Assembly (NCBI RefSeq): GCF_014204975.1
Contig: NZ_JACHMM010000001.1
Location: 5,084,001-5,148,000, forward strand
DNA: 64,000 nt
DNA from: Jiangella mangrovi
GTDB lineage: Bacteria > Actinomycetota > Actinomycetes > Jiangellales > Jiangellaceae
Direction of reading: 5' to 3'
Positions 55,766 to 64,000 of this stretch are shown here, piece after piece. Under the pieces are notes generated by a model that saw only the letters and a list, made by a program, of their open reading frames with translations, did not search any database and was not told where the DNA came from. Each line of letters starts with the position of its first letter. Positions within the stretch are counted from its first letter, which is position 1. A program made the position numbers and the translations under genes.

Positions 55766-56959
55766 TCACCCTCCAGTCGGGGTCGACGACAGTTCGCTCG
55801 CGGTTCTCGTGCCGACGGCGGCGGCACCGGTGTCGGGCACCGCCGCGCACATCTCCGGCCCGAAGCGGAACCACACCCGGTCGCCGACGCTCAGGTCGTC
55901 GTGGCGGTGCACCTCGGCCCGCAGCTCGACGCCCGCGCAGTCGACGCGCACGTGGGTGTGCGCGCCGGCGAAGCTGACGGCGGTGACGGCGCCCTCGACG
56001 TGGTTGGCGCCGTCGCCGCCGTCGCCGCTCACCGGGTGCAGGCTCTCGGGCCGGACGACGACGTGGATCCGCTCACCTGCGCCGAGCTCCTGCCGGGCCA
56101 CGACCCGGACCGGGCCGATCGCCGTCCGCACGACGGCGACCGCTCCCGCCGCGGCGGGCTCGACGACCTCGCCGTCGAGCCGGTTCGCGGTGCCGACGAA
56201 CTCGGCGACGAAGACGTTGGCGGGCGCCCGGTAGATCTCGACCGGCGGGCCGCACTGCAGGACGCGCCCGTGGTCGACGACGGCGATGCGGTCGGACATC
56301 TCGAGCGCCTCGGTCTGGTCGTGCGTCACGTACAGCGCGGTGATGCCGAGCTCCTTCGTCAGCCGGCGCAGCTCCAGCCGCATCCCGGCCCGCAACACGG
56401 CGTCGAGGTTGGACAGCGGCTCGTCCAGCAGCAGTACTTCGGGTCGCCCGACGATCGCGCGGGCGATCGCGACACGCTGCTGCTGCCCGCCGCTGAGCCG
56501 GGTCGCGGACCGCTGGCTCTGCACGGAGAGCCCGACGACGTCCAGCGCCTCGGCCACCCGGCGCTCGATCTCGGTGGCGGACGGTCGGCGCTTGCGCGGC
56601 AGCTCACGCAGCGGGAACGCGACGTTGTCGAAGACGGACAGGTGCGGCCAGATGGCGTAGCTCTGGAAGACCATGCCGATGGCCCGGTCCTGCGGCGGCA
56701 CGAACGTGCCCGGCCCGGCCAGCAGCCGCCCGCCGATCCGCACCTCGCCGCCGTCGGGCCGCTCAAGCCCGGCGACGCAGCGCAGGATCGTCGTCTTCCC
56801 CGAGCCGCTCGGCCCGAGCAGCGTGAAGAACTCGCCCGGGCGGATGTCGAGGTCCACGCCGGCGACGGCGTCGACGACCTCGCCGGAGTCCACGACGAAG
56901 CGCCGCGACAGCCCGGTCAGCGTGATCGCCCCCGGTGCCGCGCTCGTCAGATCGTTCAT
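55766..56959 (-). CDS. ABC transporter ATP-binding protein (Fe3+/polyamine type)
   Basis: A 397-residue ATPase: Walker A GPSGSGKTT, Q-loop MVFQSYAIWPHLS, signature LSGGQQQRVAIARAI, Walker B VLLLDEPLSNLD, H-loop YVTHDQ, and a C-terminal TOBE domain of about 130 residues. It should energise the fused permease next to it. Start ATG 56959 lies 10 bases after the permease stop. Confidence 0.93.
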   Translation of the reverse strand: MNDLTSAAPGAITLTGLSRRFVVDSGEVVDAVAGVDLDIRPGEFFTLLGPSGSGKTTILRCVAGLERPDGGEVRIGGRLLAGPGTFVPPQDRAIGMVFQSYAIWPHLSVFDNVAFPLRELPRKRRPSATEIERRVAEALDVVGLSVQSQRSATRLSGGQQQRVAIARAIVGRPEVLLLDEPLSNLDAVLRAGMRLELRRLTKELGITALYVTHDQTEALEMSDRIAVVDHGRVLQCGPPVEIYRAPANVFVAEFVGTANRLDGEVVEPAAAGAVAVVRTAIGPVRVVARQELGAGERIHVVVRPESLHPVSGDGGDGANHVEGAVTAVSFAGAHTHVRVDCAGVELRAEVHRHDDLSVGDRVWFRFGPEMCAAVPDTGAAAVGTRTASELSSTPTGG

Positions 56960-56969
56960 CGACAGCCTC

Positions 56970-58760
56970 CTACCGTTCCTCGCCCGCGCCGAGCCGCAGC
57001 CGGAAGATCATCGTGAGGACGACGCTGACCAGCATGAGGATCACCGCGATGGCGGCGGCCTCCTGCGTCTTCCCGAAGTTCCAGAAGGTGAACAGGTTGA
57101 CCGCCAGGACGCGGTTCTGGCTGGTCCCGAGGATCACCGTGAGACTGAGGTTGGTGATCGCGTACACGAACGCGAGCACCCAGGTGTTGACGATGGCCGG
57201 CATCAGCAGCCGGCCGACGATCCGCGTCATCGTCCGCCGCCAGCTCGCGCCGCACATCAGGGCCGCCTCCTCCAGCTCCGGGTGGATGCGGGAGACAGCG
57301 GAGACGAGGATCCGGGTGGCGAAGCCGAGCGTGACGATCAGCATGCCGATGACCAGGATCGACACCCGGCCGTAGAGCGGGATGTGCGTGACCCGCGACA
57401 GCACGAGCCCGCCGAACAGCAGGCTGACGCCGACGACGATGCCCGGGATGCCGTGGGTGGCGAAGGCGAGGAAGTCGACGACGCGGCTCAGCCGGGTCCG
57501 CGACCGCACCAGCACCCACGCGTGCACGACGGAGAGGACGGTGACGAGCGTGGCGCTGACGACGCCCAGCACCGTCGTGTTCCACACCACCGGGCCGAGT
57601 CCCTCGGCGGTGAACAGCGCCTGGTATCCGTCGAGGTTCACCCGCCGCAGCGAGTCCAGCGTCAGTGCCGTGTAGAACGGCTGGACGCTCATCCAGAGCA
57701 TCATCACCGCGGGGAGCACGAACGCGACCAGCAGGTACCCGCCGACGAAGAGGTAGACCGGGTAGCGCCAGCGGCCCAGCGACAGCCGCCGCGGCCGGAA
57801 GCCCTTGCCGGTCACCGTCGTGTACCGCTCGGACCGGCGGATCAGCCGGTAGTACCAGATCATCGGGAGCAGCGAGACGGCGAGGAGCAGCAGTGAGTAG
57901 ATGCTGGCGACGCCGTAGTCGGGCAGCCCGGCGGTCGGCTGCAGCGCCTCGTACACCCGCGTGCTGAACACCCGGACGTCGGCGTTGAGCCCGATGATCA
58001 CCGGGATCTCGAACGCCTGGACCACGGTGATGAACTGGTAGATGACGACGGCGACGAGCGACGGCCAGAGCAGCGGCACCACGACCCGGCGCAGCCGTCC
58101 CCACGCGCCCGCGCCGGACGTCGCCGCGGCCTCCTCCAGGCTCGGGTCCATGGACCGGAAGACCGGCGTCAGCAGCAGGAACGAGAACGGCACGATGATC
58201 AGCGCCTCGACGAACACCATGCCGTAGACGGTGTTGATGTTCAGCGGGCCCTCGCTGCCGTCCAGGCCGAACAGCCCGCGCAGGAGGGTGTTGACGAACC
58301 CCTCCTTCTTCGCCAGCAGGTTGCTCCAGGCGATGCCGGCGACGATCATCGGGATGCCGATGGGCGCGATCACCAGCGCGAAGATGAGGTTGCGGAACGC
58401 GATGTCGGTGCGCTCGACGATCCAGGCCAGCAGCACGCTGATCGCGATGCCCACCACCAGCGTCGCCGCCGTGAACAGGGCGGTGTTGCGGGTCAGCATC
58501 CACAGCTGGTCGTCGCTCGCGACCCGGCCGAACCCGTCGAGGGTGAACCGGGCGCCGGGGTCGAACGGCAACGTGACGCCGTCGGCGCGGAAGCTCGCGA
58601 GGAGCAGGGTGACGAGCGGCACGAGGACCAGCGCGATCACGATGCCCGCGGTCAGCCAGGTCGCGGTCCGCTGCACCGTGAAGACGCGCAGCCAGCGCGC
58701 CGCCGTCGCTCGCTCGGTGCTCACAGCCCGCTCGGTGCTCACAGCTTGTTCAGTGCTCAT
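56970..58760 (-). CDS. fused ABC permease (two FbpB-type domains)
   Basis: A 596-residue permease holding two copies of the six-helix module, as in Fe3+-type (FbpB) transporters. EAA loops are SLEEAAATSGAGAWGRLRRV and ELEEAALMCGASWRRTMTRI. The first 18 residues are three copies of a STEQA/STERA unit, with the start codons ATG, GTG and GTG spaced 18 bases, so translation may begin at any of three. It overlaps the GntR gene by 11 bases. Confidence 0.9.
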   Translation of the reverse strand: MSTEQAVSTERAVSTERATAARWLRVFTVQRTATWLTAGIVIALVLVPLVTLLLASFRADGVTLPFDPGARFTLDGFGRVASDDQLWMLTRNTALFTAATLVVGIAISVLLAWIVERTDIAFRNLIFALVIAPIGIPMIVAGIAWSNLLAKKEGFVNTLLRGLFGLDGSEGPLNINTVYGMVFVEALIIVPFSFLLLTPVFRSMDPSLEEAAATSGAGAWGRLRRVVVPLLWPSLVAVVIYQFITVVQAFEIPVIIGLNADVRVFSTRVYEALQPTAGLPDYGVASIYSLLLLAVSLLPMIWYYRLIRRSERYTTVTGKGFRPRRLSLGRWRYPVYLFVGGYLLVAFVLPAVMMLWMSVQPFYTALTLDSLRRVNLDGYQALFTAEGLGPVVWNTTVLGVVSATLVTVLSVVHAWVLVRSRTRLSRVVDFLAFATHGIPGIVVGVSLLFGGLVLSRVTHIPLYGRVSILVIGMLIVTLGFATRILVSAVSRIHPELEEAALMCGASWRRTMTRIVGRLLMPAIVNTWVLAFVYAITNLSLTVILGTSQNRVLAVNLFTFWNFGKTQEAAAIAVILMLVSVVLTMIFRLRLGAGEER

Positions 58761-59433
58761 CGCCCACCACCCTCTGGATCCGGACCGCGACCTGCGTCAG
58801 GTGCGTGCTGAGCCAGTCCCTCGCGGCCGGCCGGTCGCCCGCCTCGAGCAGCGGCAGCAGCCCCAGGTGCACCGGCCGGTCCTCGACGCACTGCACCTGC
58901 AGGTGGCGGCCGACGATCCGGCGCAGCTGGGTGACTCGGGCCAGCGCCCGCGGCCGGCCCGCGTGGGCGTAGAGCGTCCGGTAGAAGTCGTCGCACCGGT
59001 CCAGCCGGAGCCGGCGGTCGTCCGTGCTCTCGGCGTCGGCCGCGATGGCGTTCAGGCCGTCGAGGACCCGCGCGTCGAGCTCGCGCATCGCGTTCTCCAG
59101 CAGGTGCGACTCCAGCAGCACGCGCAGCTCGTAGATCTCGCCTACCTCGCGGACCCCCATCGGCGCGACGATCGCGCCCTTGTAGGGGTGGAACGTCAGC
59201 AGCCCCTCGCCCTCGAGCAGGCGCAGGCTCACCCGGATCGGCATCCGGCTCACGCCCAGGGTGGAGCCGATCAGGACCGGGTCGATCCGCTCGCCCGGAC
59301 GGAACACGCCCTGCGCGATGGCGGCCCGGATGAACGACCGCGTCATGTCCTCGACGGTCCGGAACCGGCCGCGCAGCGATGCCGCGAGGCGGGCCACGAC
59401 GTCCAGGTCGCCCGACCGAGGTGTGTCGCTCAC
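58750..59433 (-). CDS. GntR family regulator (FCD type)
   Basis: A 227-residue protein with a GntR winged helix (FRPGERIDPVLIGSTLGVSRMPIRVSLRLLEGEGLLTFHPYKGAIV, about residues 42-90) and an FCD ligand domain (YELRVLLESHLLENAM, later ending with THLTQVAVRI). Usually senses an acid or its CoA ester. GTG start, GGGAGG about 5 bases upstream. It sits inside the operon, between the lactonase-like and permease genes, and probably regulates it. Confidence 0.92.
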   Translation of the reverse strand: MSDTPRSGDLDVVARLAASLRGRFRTVEDMTRSFIRAAIAQGVFRPGERIDPVLIGSTLGVSRMPIRVSLRLLEGEGLLTFHPYKGAIVAPMGVREVGEIYELRVLLESHLLENAMRELDARVLDGLNAIAADAESTDDRRLRLDRCDDFYRTLYAHAGRPRALARVTQLRRIVGRHLQVQCVEDRPVHLGLLPLLEAGDRPAARDWLSTHLTQVAVRIQRVVGDEH

Positions 59434-59442
59434 GTCACCTCC

Positions 59443-59489
59443 CGCTGTGCGTAGGGCCGCTGTGGGTGGGGTTTGCGCTGTGGGTGGGT
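59443..59489. repeat. three direct repeats before the GntR gene
   Basis: CGCTGTGCGTAGGG (59443-59456), CGCTGTGGGTGGGG (59458-59471) and CGCTGTGGGTGGGT (59476-59489) are three near copies in the 64-base gap between the MBL-fold gene and the GntR gene. Their place suggests a regulator site or a promoter-linked element. The ribosome binding site lies next to the first. Confidence 0.6.
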
Positions 59490-59497
59490 TGACGCCG

Positions 59498-60289
59498 TCA
59501 GCCCAGCCGGACGAGCTCGCCGGGGTCGGCGCCGGGCACGGTCCGGTGCCGGCCCATGACCCGTCCGTCGTGCCCCGGCACCACGACCGCGCCCTCGGCC
59601 GCCAGCCGGTCCACGGTCTCGAACGCCTCGCAGCAGCTCGGCAGGTCGTGGAGCACCGGGAACGGCACCCGTTTCTCGAGGTTGTCGTACAGATGCGCCA
59701 CGTCCGACGCCAGCACGACCCGTCCCCGCGGCGCCGTCACGTCGACGATCTGCGAGCCCGGCGTGTGCCCGCCGACGTCGTGCACCGTCACCCCGTCGAA
59801 CAGCACGCCGGCACCGTCGAGCAGGTGCAGCCGGCCCTGCTCGTCGGCCTCCGCGAGCGCGGCGAGGTCGTCCTTCTCGACGGCGCTCGCGCACAGCGGG
59901 AAGCGCATGGCCGGGCCGGTGTAGAACGCGAGGTCGGCGCGCTGCAGGTGGATCCGGGCCCGCGGGAAGTCGCGCAGCCCGCCGGCGTGGTCGAAGTGCA
60001 GGTGCGTCAGGATCACGTCGCTCACGTCGGCCGCGCCGACGCCGAGCGCCGCCAGGGCGTCCACCGGGCGGCGCCGGTAGCCGATGCCCCGGCGCCGCGC
60101 GACGTCCTCGCCGAACCCGGTGTCGACGAGCACCACCCCCGCCGGGCGCACCAGCACCCAGAAGGCGTAGGTGAAGTCGACCGGCGTGGGGTCGGCGCCG
60201 CGCAGCAGGCACTGCGCGAGCGGCGCCGACTTCGCCGCGAAGACGACCTGGTAGAGGCCCTCGTCGAGGGTGGCGTCAGATGTGGGCAC
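59498..60289 (-). CDS. MBL-fold metallo-hydrolase (lactonase-like)
   Basis: A 263-residue metallo-beta-lactamase-fold protein with THLHFDHAGG (HxHxDH), the later GGHTPGS His, LASDVAH Asp and VVPGHD His, so the two-metal site is complete. The pattern is like that of AHL lactonase-type enzymes; in a catabolic operon an acid lactone is a more likely substrate. GTG start, overlapping the 3-hydroxyisobutyrate dehydrogenase-like stop by 14 bases. Confidence 0.85.
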   Translation of the reverse strand: MPTSDATLDEGLYQVVFAAKSAPLAQCLLRGADPTPVDFTYAFWVLVRPAGVVLVDTGFGEDVARRRGIGYRRRPVDALAALGVGAADVSDVILTHLHFDHAGGLRDFPRARIHLQRADLAFYTGPAMRFPLCASAVEKDDLAALAEADEQGRLHLLDGAGVLFDGVTVHDVGGHTPGSQIVDVTAPRGRVVLASDVAHLYDNLEKRVPFPVLHDLPSCCEAFETVDRLAAEGAVVVPGHDGRVMGRHRTVPGADPGELVRLG

Positions 60290-61154
60290 GGGTGAAGTCG
60301 TCCATGCTCGACTTCCGGCCGCCGCCCTCGGTCCAGGCGTTCTTGACGATCTTGATCTCCTTGATCGTCTCGCGGATCAACCCGGCCAGCGGCATCGGCA
60401 GGGCCGCCTCGTCGGCGTACTGCATCATGATCCGCATGTCCTTCTCCGCCCACGGCATGGGCCGCGAGCGCAGCCAGGTCTCCAGCGCCCAGTTGTTGCC
60501 GCTGCTCTGCAGCAGCGACTGCCGCAGCGGCTCGAGGTCGACGCCGAGGCGGGCGCCCAGCCGCATGGCCTCGTAGTTCGCCACGACGGAGTTCCAGAGC
60601 AGGAAGTTGTTGAGCATCTTGCCGACCTGGCCGGCCCCGACCCCGCCCAGCCGGTGGACGTCGCTGCCGACGACCTCGAGCACGGGCTGGATGAAGTCGA
60701 GGTGCTCGTCCTCGCCGCCGCACATCACCAGCAGCGAGCCGTCCTCGGCCGACGGCTCGCCCCGGCAGAGGCTGGCGTCGACGACGTGGGCGCCGCGGGC
60801 CTTCGCGAGCTCGGCGGCGTCGGTCGACGTGCGCGGCTCGACGGTGCTGCAGACGGCGATCACGTAGCCCTCCGGCGGCGACGTGAGCAGCCCGTTCTCG
60901 CCCGACACCACCGCCTGGACCTCGTTGTCGAAGCCGACGACGACCAGTGCGGCGGCCGATCGCGCGGCCGCCTCGGCGGGGCTCGCGGCGGCCTCGACGC
61001 CGTGCTCGGCCAGCGCCGCGGCCCGGTCCGCGTCGATGTCGAACACCACGACGCGGTAGCCGGCTGCCGCGAGGTTGCGGGCCATCGGGAAGCCCATCTT
61101 CCCCAGTCCGATGACCGCGATCCCCGCGTCCTTCGTGATCGTCCCCATGCTCAT
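60276..61154 (-). CDS. 3-hydroxyisobutyrate dehydrogenase-like protein
   Basis: A 292-residue beta-hydroxyacid dehydrogenase: IAVIGLGKMGFPMARNLAAAG is the NAD(P)-binding loop, DASLCRGEP the substrate-binding motif, and GGVGAGQVGKMLNNF carries the catalytic Lys. It oxidises a beta-hydroxy acid to a semialdehyde or oxo acid. GGGAGGG lies 5 bases before ATG 61154. Stop-start coupling with the iron alcohol dehydrogenase and the lactonase-like gene. Confidence 0.88.
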   Translation of the reverse strand: MSMGTITKDAGIAVIGLGKMGFPMARNLAAAGYRVVVFDIDADRAAALAEHGVEAAASPAEAAARSAAALVVVGFDNEVQAVVSGENGLLTSPPEGYVIAVCSTVEPRTSTDAAELAKARGAHVVDASLCRGEPSAEDGSLLVMCGGEDEHLDFIQPVLEVVGSDVHRLGGVGAGQVGKMLNNFLLWNSVVANYEAMRLGARLGVDLEPLRQSLLQSSGNNWALETWLRSRPMPWAEKDMRIMMQYADEAALPMPLAGLIRETIKEIKIVKNAWTEGGGRKSSMDDFTRAHI

Positions 61155-62368
61155 CGATTCCCTCCCAGGTCGGTGTCGCGCCAATCGGTCAGGCTGAGTT
61201 TCAGCAGCTCACGTACGTCGTCCTCGGTCGCCGTGCGGGCGTTGTCCTTCCACATGGGGCGGCCGAGCGTGTCCTGGACGATGAACTCCACGTCCTCGTC
61301 GTCGCAGCGCTCCCACGGCAGCTGCGACGGCGCGCCCAGCCCGTCCAGCCAGGCCGTGATCGCCGTCGTCAGCCGTTCGCCGCCGGTGCCGCCGGGCGGG
61401 TCCGCGGCGCCGATGTCGTCGGCGAGGTCGGTGAGGCGCCGATCGGTCTCGGCGGAGCCGCTGCCGGCGTTGTAGCGCAGCACCCACGGCAGCAGGACGG
61501 CGTGCAGCATGCCGTACGAGAGGCCCGTGTAGTGCTTGGTGTGGGTCACCGTCGCGATGCCCTTGTTCAGCCCGTGCACCAGGCCCAGCCCGGCGTTGCC
61601 GCAGGCCAGGTTGGCCATGGTCGACGCCAGCAGCAGCGGGCCGAGCGTCGCCGTGTCGCGCTTCTCCAGCGACTCCGGCAGCAGCGTGACCAGTGTGTGG
61701 AACGACGGCCGCGCCAGGGCGTCGGTCAGCGGCGTGGCCCGCTTCGACCAGTACGCCTCCAGGGCGTGCACCATGGCGTCGATGCCCGACGCGATCGCCT
61801 GGCCGCGCGGCACCGACACCAGCAGCTCGGGATCGAGCACGGCGAGCCGGGCCGCGGCCGCCCAGCCCCGCACCCCGCTCTTCTGCCCCGACCGGTCGTC
61901 GGTGAGCGTCGCCTGCCGCGACACCTCGCCGCCGGAACCCGCCGTCGTCGGCACGCACACGCTCAGCAGCGAGCGGGCCCCGTCGGCGCCGGCCTTCGCG
62001 ACCTCCGCGACCGGCTTTCCCTCGGCGACGGCGACCGCCGCGGACCGGCCGGCCGCCATGACGCTCCCGGCGCCCAGCGAGACCACGGTGTCGACGGCGT
62101 CGCCGGTCAGCCGGGCGGCGAGCCGGTCGACGTCGGCGAACGTCGGGTCCTGGGGGACGTCGGACCAGATGCCGGCGAACTCGACGCCGTCGGAGCCGGT
62201 GAGGATGCTCCCCACCCGGTCGGCGACGCCCGCCCCGGCGAGTCCCGCGTCGGTCACCACCAGCGCCCGGCGGCCGCCGAGCCGCGCGATCTCGGCACCG
62301 ATCCGGTCGACGACGCCGTCGCCGTAGACCAGCTCGGTGGGTGCCGCGTACCTATCGATCCTCGTCAT
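61151..62368 (-). CDS. iron-containing alcohol dehydrogenase
   Basis: A 405-residue Fe-ADH family enzyme: GAGSVMAAGRSAAVA binds NAD(P), and the iron ligands are seen in GIDAMVHALEAYWS and NKGIATVTHTKHYTGLSYGMLH. Overall layout is closest to maleylacetate-reductase-like and lactaldehyde-reductase-like members. GGAGG lies 5 bases before ATG 62368. It overlaps the permease stop by 17 bases. Confidence 0.9.
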   Translation of the reverse strand: MTRIDRYAAPTELVYGDGVVDRIGAEIARLGGRRALVVTDAGLAGAGVADRVGSILTGSDGVEFAGIWSDVPQDPTFADVDRLAARLTGDAVDTVVSLGAGSVMAAGRSAAVAVAEGKPVAEVAKAGADGARSLLSVCVPTTAGSGGEVSRQATLTDDRSGQKSGVRGWAAAARLAVLDPELLVSVPRGQAIASGIDAMVHALEAYWSKRATPLTDALARPSFHTLVTLLPESLEKRDTATLGPLLLASTMANLACGNAGLGLVHGLNKGIATVTHTKHYTGLSYGMLHAVLLPWVLRYNAGSGSAETDRRLTDLADDIGAADPPGGTGGERLTTAITAWLDGLGAPSQLPWERCDDEDVEFIVQDTLGRPMWKDNARTATEDDVRELLKLSLTDWRDTDLGGNR

Positions 62369-63164
62369 CCGCGCCTCCGTACGCCCAGTTGTTGGCCAGG
62401 ACATCAACGATCTTGATCAGCCAGCTCAGCAGCAGTGACATGCCGATGACGACGACGGCGACGCTCCAGGTGCCGGTCGCGTCGAAGGCCTGCTGGTACC
62501 GCGCGGACAGCGCTCCGATGCCGATGACCGCCAGGAAGAGCTGGCCGACGATCATGCCCTTCACCGCCCGCGCGATGCCCAGGTGCAGCCCGACGAAGAT
62601 CAGCGGCAGCGCGGCGGGCAGGACGATGCGGCCGATGACCGTCCACCGGCCGGCGCCGAACACCCGCCCGACGTCGCGCAGCTGCAGCTCCGCGCCCGCG
62701 ACCGCCGCCCGCGTGTTGACCGCGATCACCGTCGACGCGAACAGCACGACGATCGAGAGCAGCGTCGTGTCGGACAGGCCGAAGACGATGAGGAACACCG
62801 GCGCCATGATGATCGGCGGGACGAACAGCGCCAGGTCCAGGAAGTACTTCAGCGCCGTGTCCACGTAGGCGTTGAGCCCCATGGCCACCCCCACGCCCAC
62901 CCCGAGGACGACGGCGATCAGGTAGCCGACGACCACCTGGCGCAGGCTCTCGACGACGGCGTCGGTGAACCGCGGGTCACCGGTGAGGTCGCCGATCCGC
63001 TGCACGACGGCGCTGAACGTCGGCAGCCACTCCGCCCGGAGCACCCGCGCCGCGAGCTCCCACACGACGGCGCCCGCGGCCAGCGCGACGAGGCTCGTCA
63101 CGACGTCGCGGCGCAGGTAGGCGACGACGGCGGCACGCCCGCGGGCGGTTACGACTCCAGCCAT
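62352..63164 (-). CDS. ABC permease (TauC/SsuC type)
   Basis: A 270-residue permease with about six membrane segments and the EAA-like loop ELQLRDVGRVFGAGRWTVIGRI. The N terminus RRDVVTSLVALAAGAVVWELAARVL is typical of the aliphatic sulfonate/taurine/nitrate group. The ATG at 63164 overlaps the ATPase gene by 16 bases. Imports an organic acid, sulfonate or aromatic; not clear which. Confidence 0.9.
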   Translation of the reverse strand: MAGVVTARGRAAVVAYLRRDVVTSLVALAAGAVVWELAARVLRAEWLPTFSAVVQRIGDLTGDPRFTDAVVESLRQVVVGYLIAVVLGVGVGVAMGLNAYVDTALKYFLDLALFVPPIIMAPVFLIVFGLSDTTLLSIVVLFASTVIAVNTRAAVAGAELQLRDVGRVFGAGRWTVIGRIVLPAALPLIFVGLHLGIARAVKGMIVGQLFLAVIGIGALSARYQQAFDATGTWSVAVVVIGMSLLLSWLIKIVDVLANNWAYGGADDEDR

Positions 63165-63937
63165 CGCCACACCTCGTTCCGCAGCTCCTGGAACTCGGCC
63201 GTCTGGGTGACGTCCTTGGTGCGCGGTCTTGGCAGGCCGACGGCGATCTCCGCGACGATTCGGCCCGGGTTCGTGCCCATGATCACGACGCGGTCGGCGA
63301 GCAGGACCGCCTCCTCGACGCTGTGGGTGACGAACAGGCTGGTCTTCTGGTCCGCCGCCCAGATGCGCAGCAGCTCGCCCTGCAACTGGCGCCGGGTGAT
63401 CTCGTCCAGCGCGCCGAACGGCTCGTCCATCAGCAGGATCTTCGGGTCGACGGCGAGCGCCCGGGCCAGGCCGACGCGCTGCTGCATGCCGCCGGAGAGC
63501 TCCCGGGGCAGGTGCTGGTCGAAGCCCTGGAGGCCGACCAGCTCGATCAGCTCGGCGGCGCGGGCGGTGCGCTCCTTGACCGAGAGCCCCTGCATGCGCA
63601 GGCCGAACGCGACGTTGTCGGTGACGCTCAGCCACGGCAGCAGCGCCGCCTGCTGGAAGACCATCGACCGGTCCGGGCCCGGCCCCTCGATCGGGCGGCC
63701 GCCGATGGTGATGGTGCCGGTGGTCGCCTTTGTCAGGCCGGCGACCATCCTCAGCAGCGTGGTCTTGCCACAGCCGCTCGGCCCGACGATGACCAGGAAC
63801 TCCGAGCGCCGGATCGAGAGGCTGACGTCGGCGAGCGCCACGTGGTCGCCCTGACCCCGTCGGCCGCGGCTCGCGAAGGTCCGGCCCACGCCCGAGATCT
63901 CGACGTGCGCCGTGCCGTGTCGCAGACCTGTTCCCAT
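63149..63937 (-). CDS. ABC ATP-binding protein (TauB/SsuB type)
   Basis: A 262-residue ATPase with Walker A GPSGCGKTT, Q-loop MVFQQAALLPWLSVTDNVAF, signature LSGGMQQRVGLARAL, Walker B ILLMDEPFGALD and H-loop FVTHSVEEA. It pairs with the TauC-type permease. GGAGGA lies before the ATG. The upstream partial gene may encode the binding protein. Confidence 0.93.
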   Translation of the reverse strand: MGTGLRHGTAHVEISGVGRTFASRGRRGQGDHVALADVSLSIRRSEFLVIVGPSGCGKTTLLRMVAGLTKATTGTITIGGRPIEGPGPDRSMVFQQAALLPWLSVTDNVAFGLRMQGLSVKERTARAAELIELVGLQGFDQHLPRELSGGMQQRVGLARALAVDPKILLMDEPFGALDEITRRQLQGELLRIWAADQKTSLFVTHSVEEAVLLADRVVIMGTNPGRIVAEIAVGLPRPRTKDVTQTAEFQELRNEVWRWLES

Positions 63938-63959
63938 CAGGATTCCTCCTGGTTGTCGA

Positions 63960-64000
63960 TCAGCGCTTCTCGACCCGTGCTTGAAGGGCGTGCAGTCCCG
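63960..64000 (-). CDS. C-terminal end of an upstream gene (partial)
   Basis: A frame open to the window edge ends GLHALQARVEKR with a TGA at 63960-63962, 22 bases before the ATPase start. By position it could be the binding protein of the transporter; nothing in 12 residues proves it. Confidence 0.4.
   Translation of the reverse strand, partial: GLHALQARVEKR

Overview
The window is very GC-rich DNA (GC-biased third positions, many GTG starts, dense ATGA/GTGA stop-start overlaps) from an actinomycete. CGNR zinc-ribbon, WYL, SorC and TIGR03086-type genes, an F420-dependent reductase and luciferase-like flavoenzymes all fit that group. The repeat style reminded me of Jiangella-like genomes, but that is an impression. 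It reads as a chromosomal accessory region; I saw no rRNA, tRNA, CRISPR array or prophage.

Layout. (1) 1-8332, plus strand: a carbohydrate operon with a RuBisCO-like protein (3' end only), a four-carbon acid sugar kinase, a GH127-type glycosidase, an Asp/Glu-racemase-like protein, a sugar ABC importer and a SorC regulator. The combination points to branched plant sugars such as D-apiose or its oxidation products. (2) 8329-24772: regulator/partner pairs (CGNR/MFS, TetR/SDR, WYL/epoxide hydrolase, TetR/DHA2 efflux), a receiver-PAS-PAS histidine kinase, a Rieske-fused FAD oxidoreductase, a Ppx/GppA phosphatase, an APH-like kinase and a PIN/HTH toxin-antitoxin pair. Several divergent promoters carry readable palindromic operators. 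(3) 24801-30614: an F420-type reductase with two luciferase-like genes, one internally deleted, behind a MarR gene with twin perfect operators; an AraC regulator; a DrrAB-type exporter. (4) 30611-34802: a clan GH-D glycosidase, a SnoaL-like protein and an AbiE type IV toxin-antitoxin pair.

(5) 34919-41658: the most unusual operon, with a two-helix membrane protein, two different P-loop NTPases (one large and STAND-like), and two trypsin-like proteases without signal peptides, one behind an effector-associated-type N-terminal domain. This is the layout of an NTPase-triggered proteolytic conflict system. About 5.4 kb further on lie two more cytoplasmic-type proteases (subtilases, divergent) and an FHA-domain membrane protein. 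A VanY-like carboxypeptidase with its own two-component system and a nested insertion lie between them.

(6) 44259-47075: a composite intergenic hairpin repeat is interrupted by an IS110 element, which is itself interrupted by an IS3 element. The IS110 left end carries what looks like a complete bridge RNA. Its donor loop matches the element ends and its target loop matches the repeat. An uninterrupted copy of the repeat sits at 12207-12354.

(7) 51515-64000: a MarR/TIGR03086 pair, then a long minus-strand run of tightly coupled genes. These are a TauBC-like ABC transporter, an iron-dependent alcohol dehydrogenase, a 3-hydroxyisobutyrate-dehydrogenase-like protein, an MBL-fold hydrolase, a GntR regulator, a fused Fe3+-type ABC permease with ATPase and binding protein, two cupins and a TRIP13/Pch2-like AAA+ ATPase. 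They probably serve uptake and oxidation of an unidentified small organic compound. Many genes start 6-8 bases after a -10-like hexamer with no ribosome binding site, so leaderless transcription is probably common.
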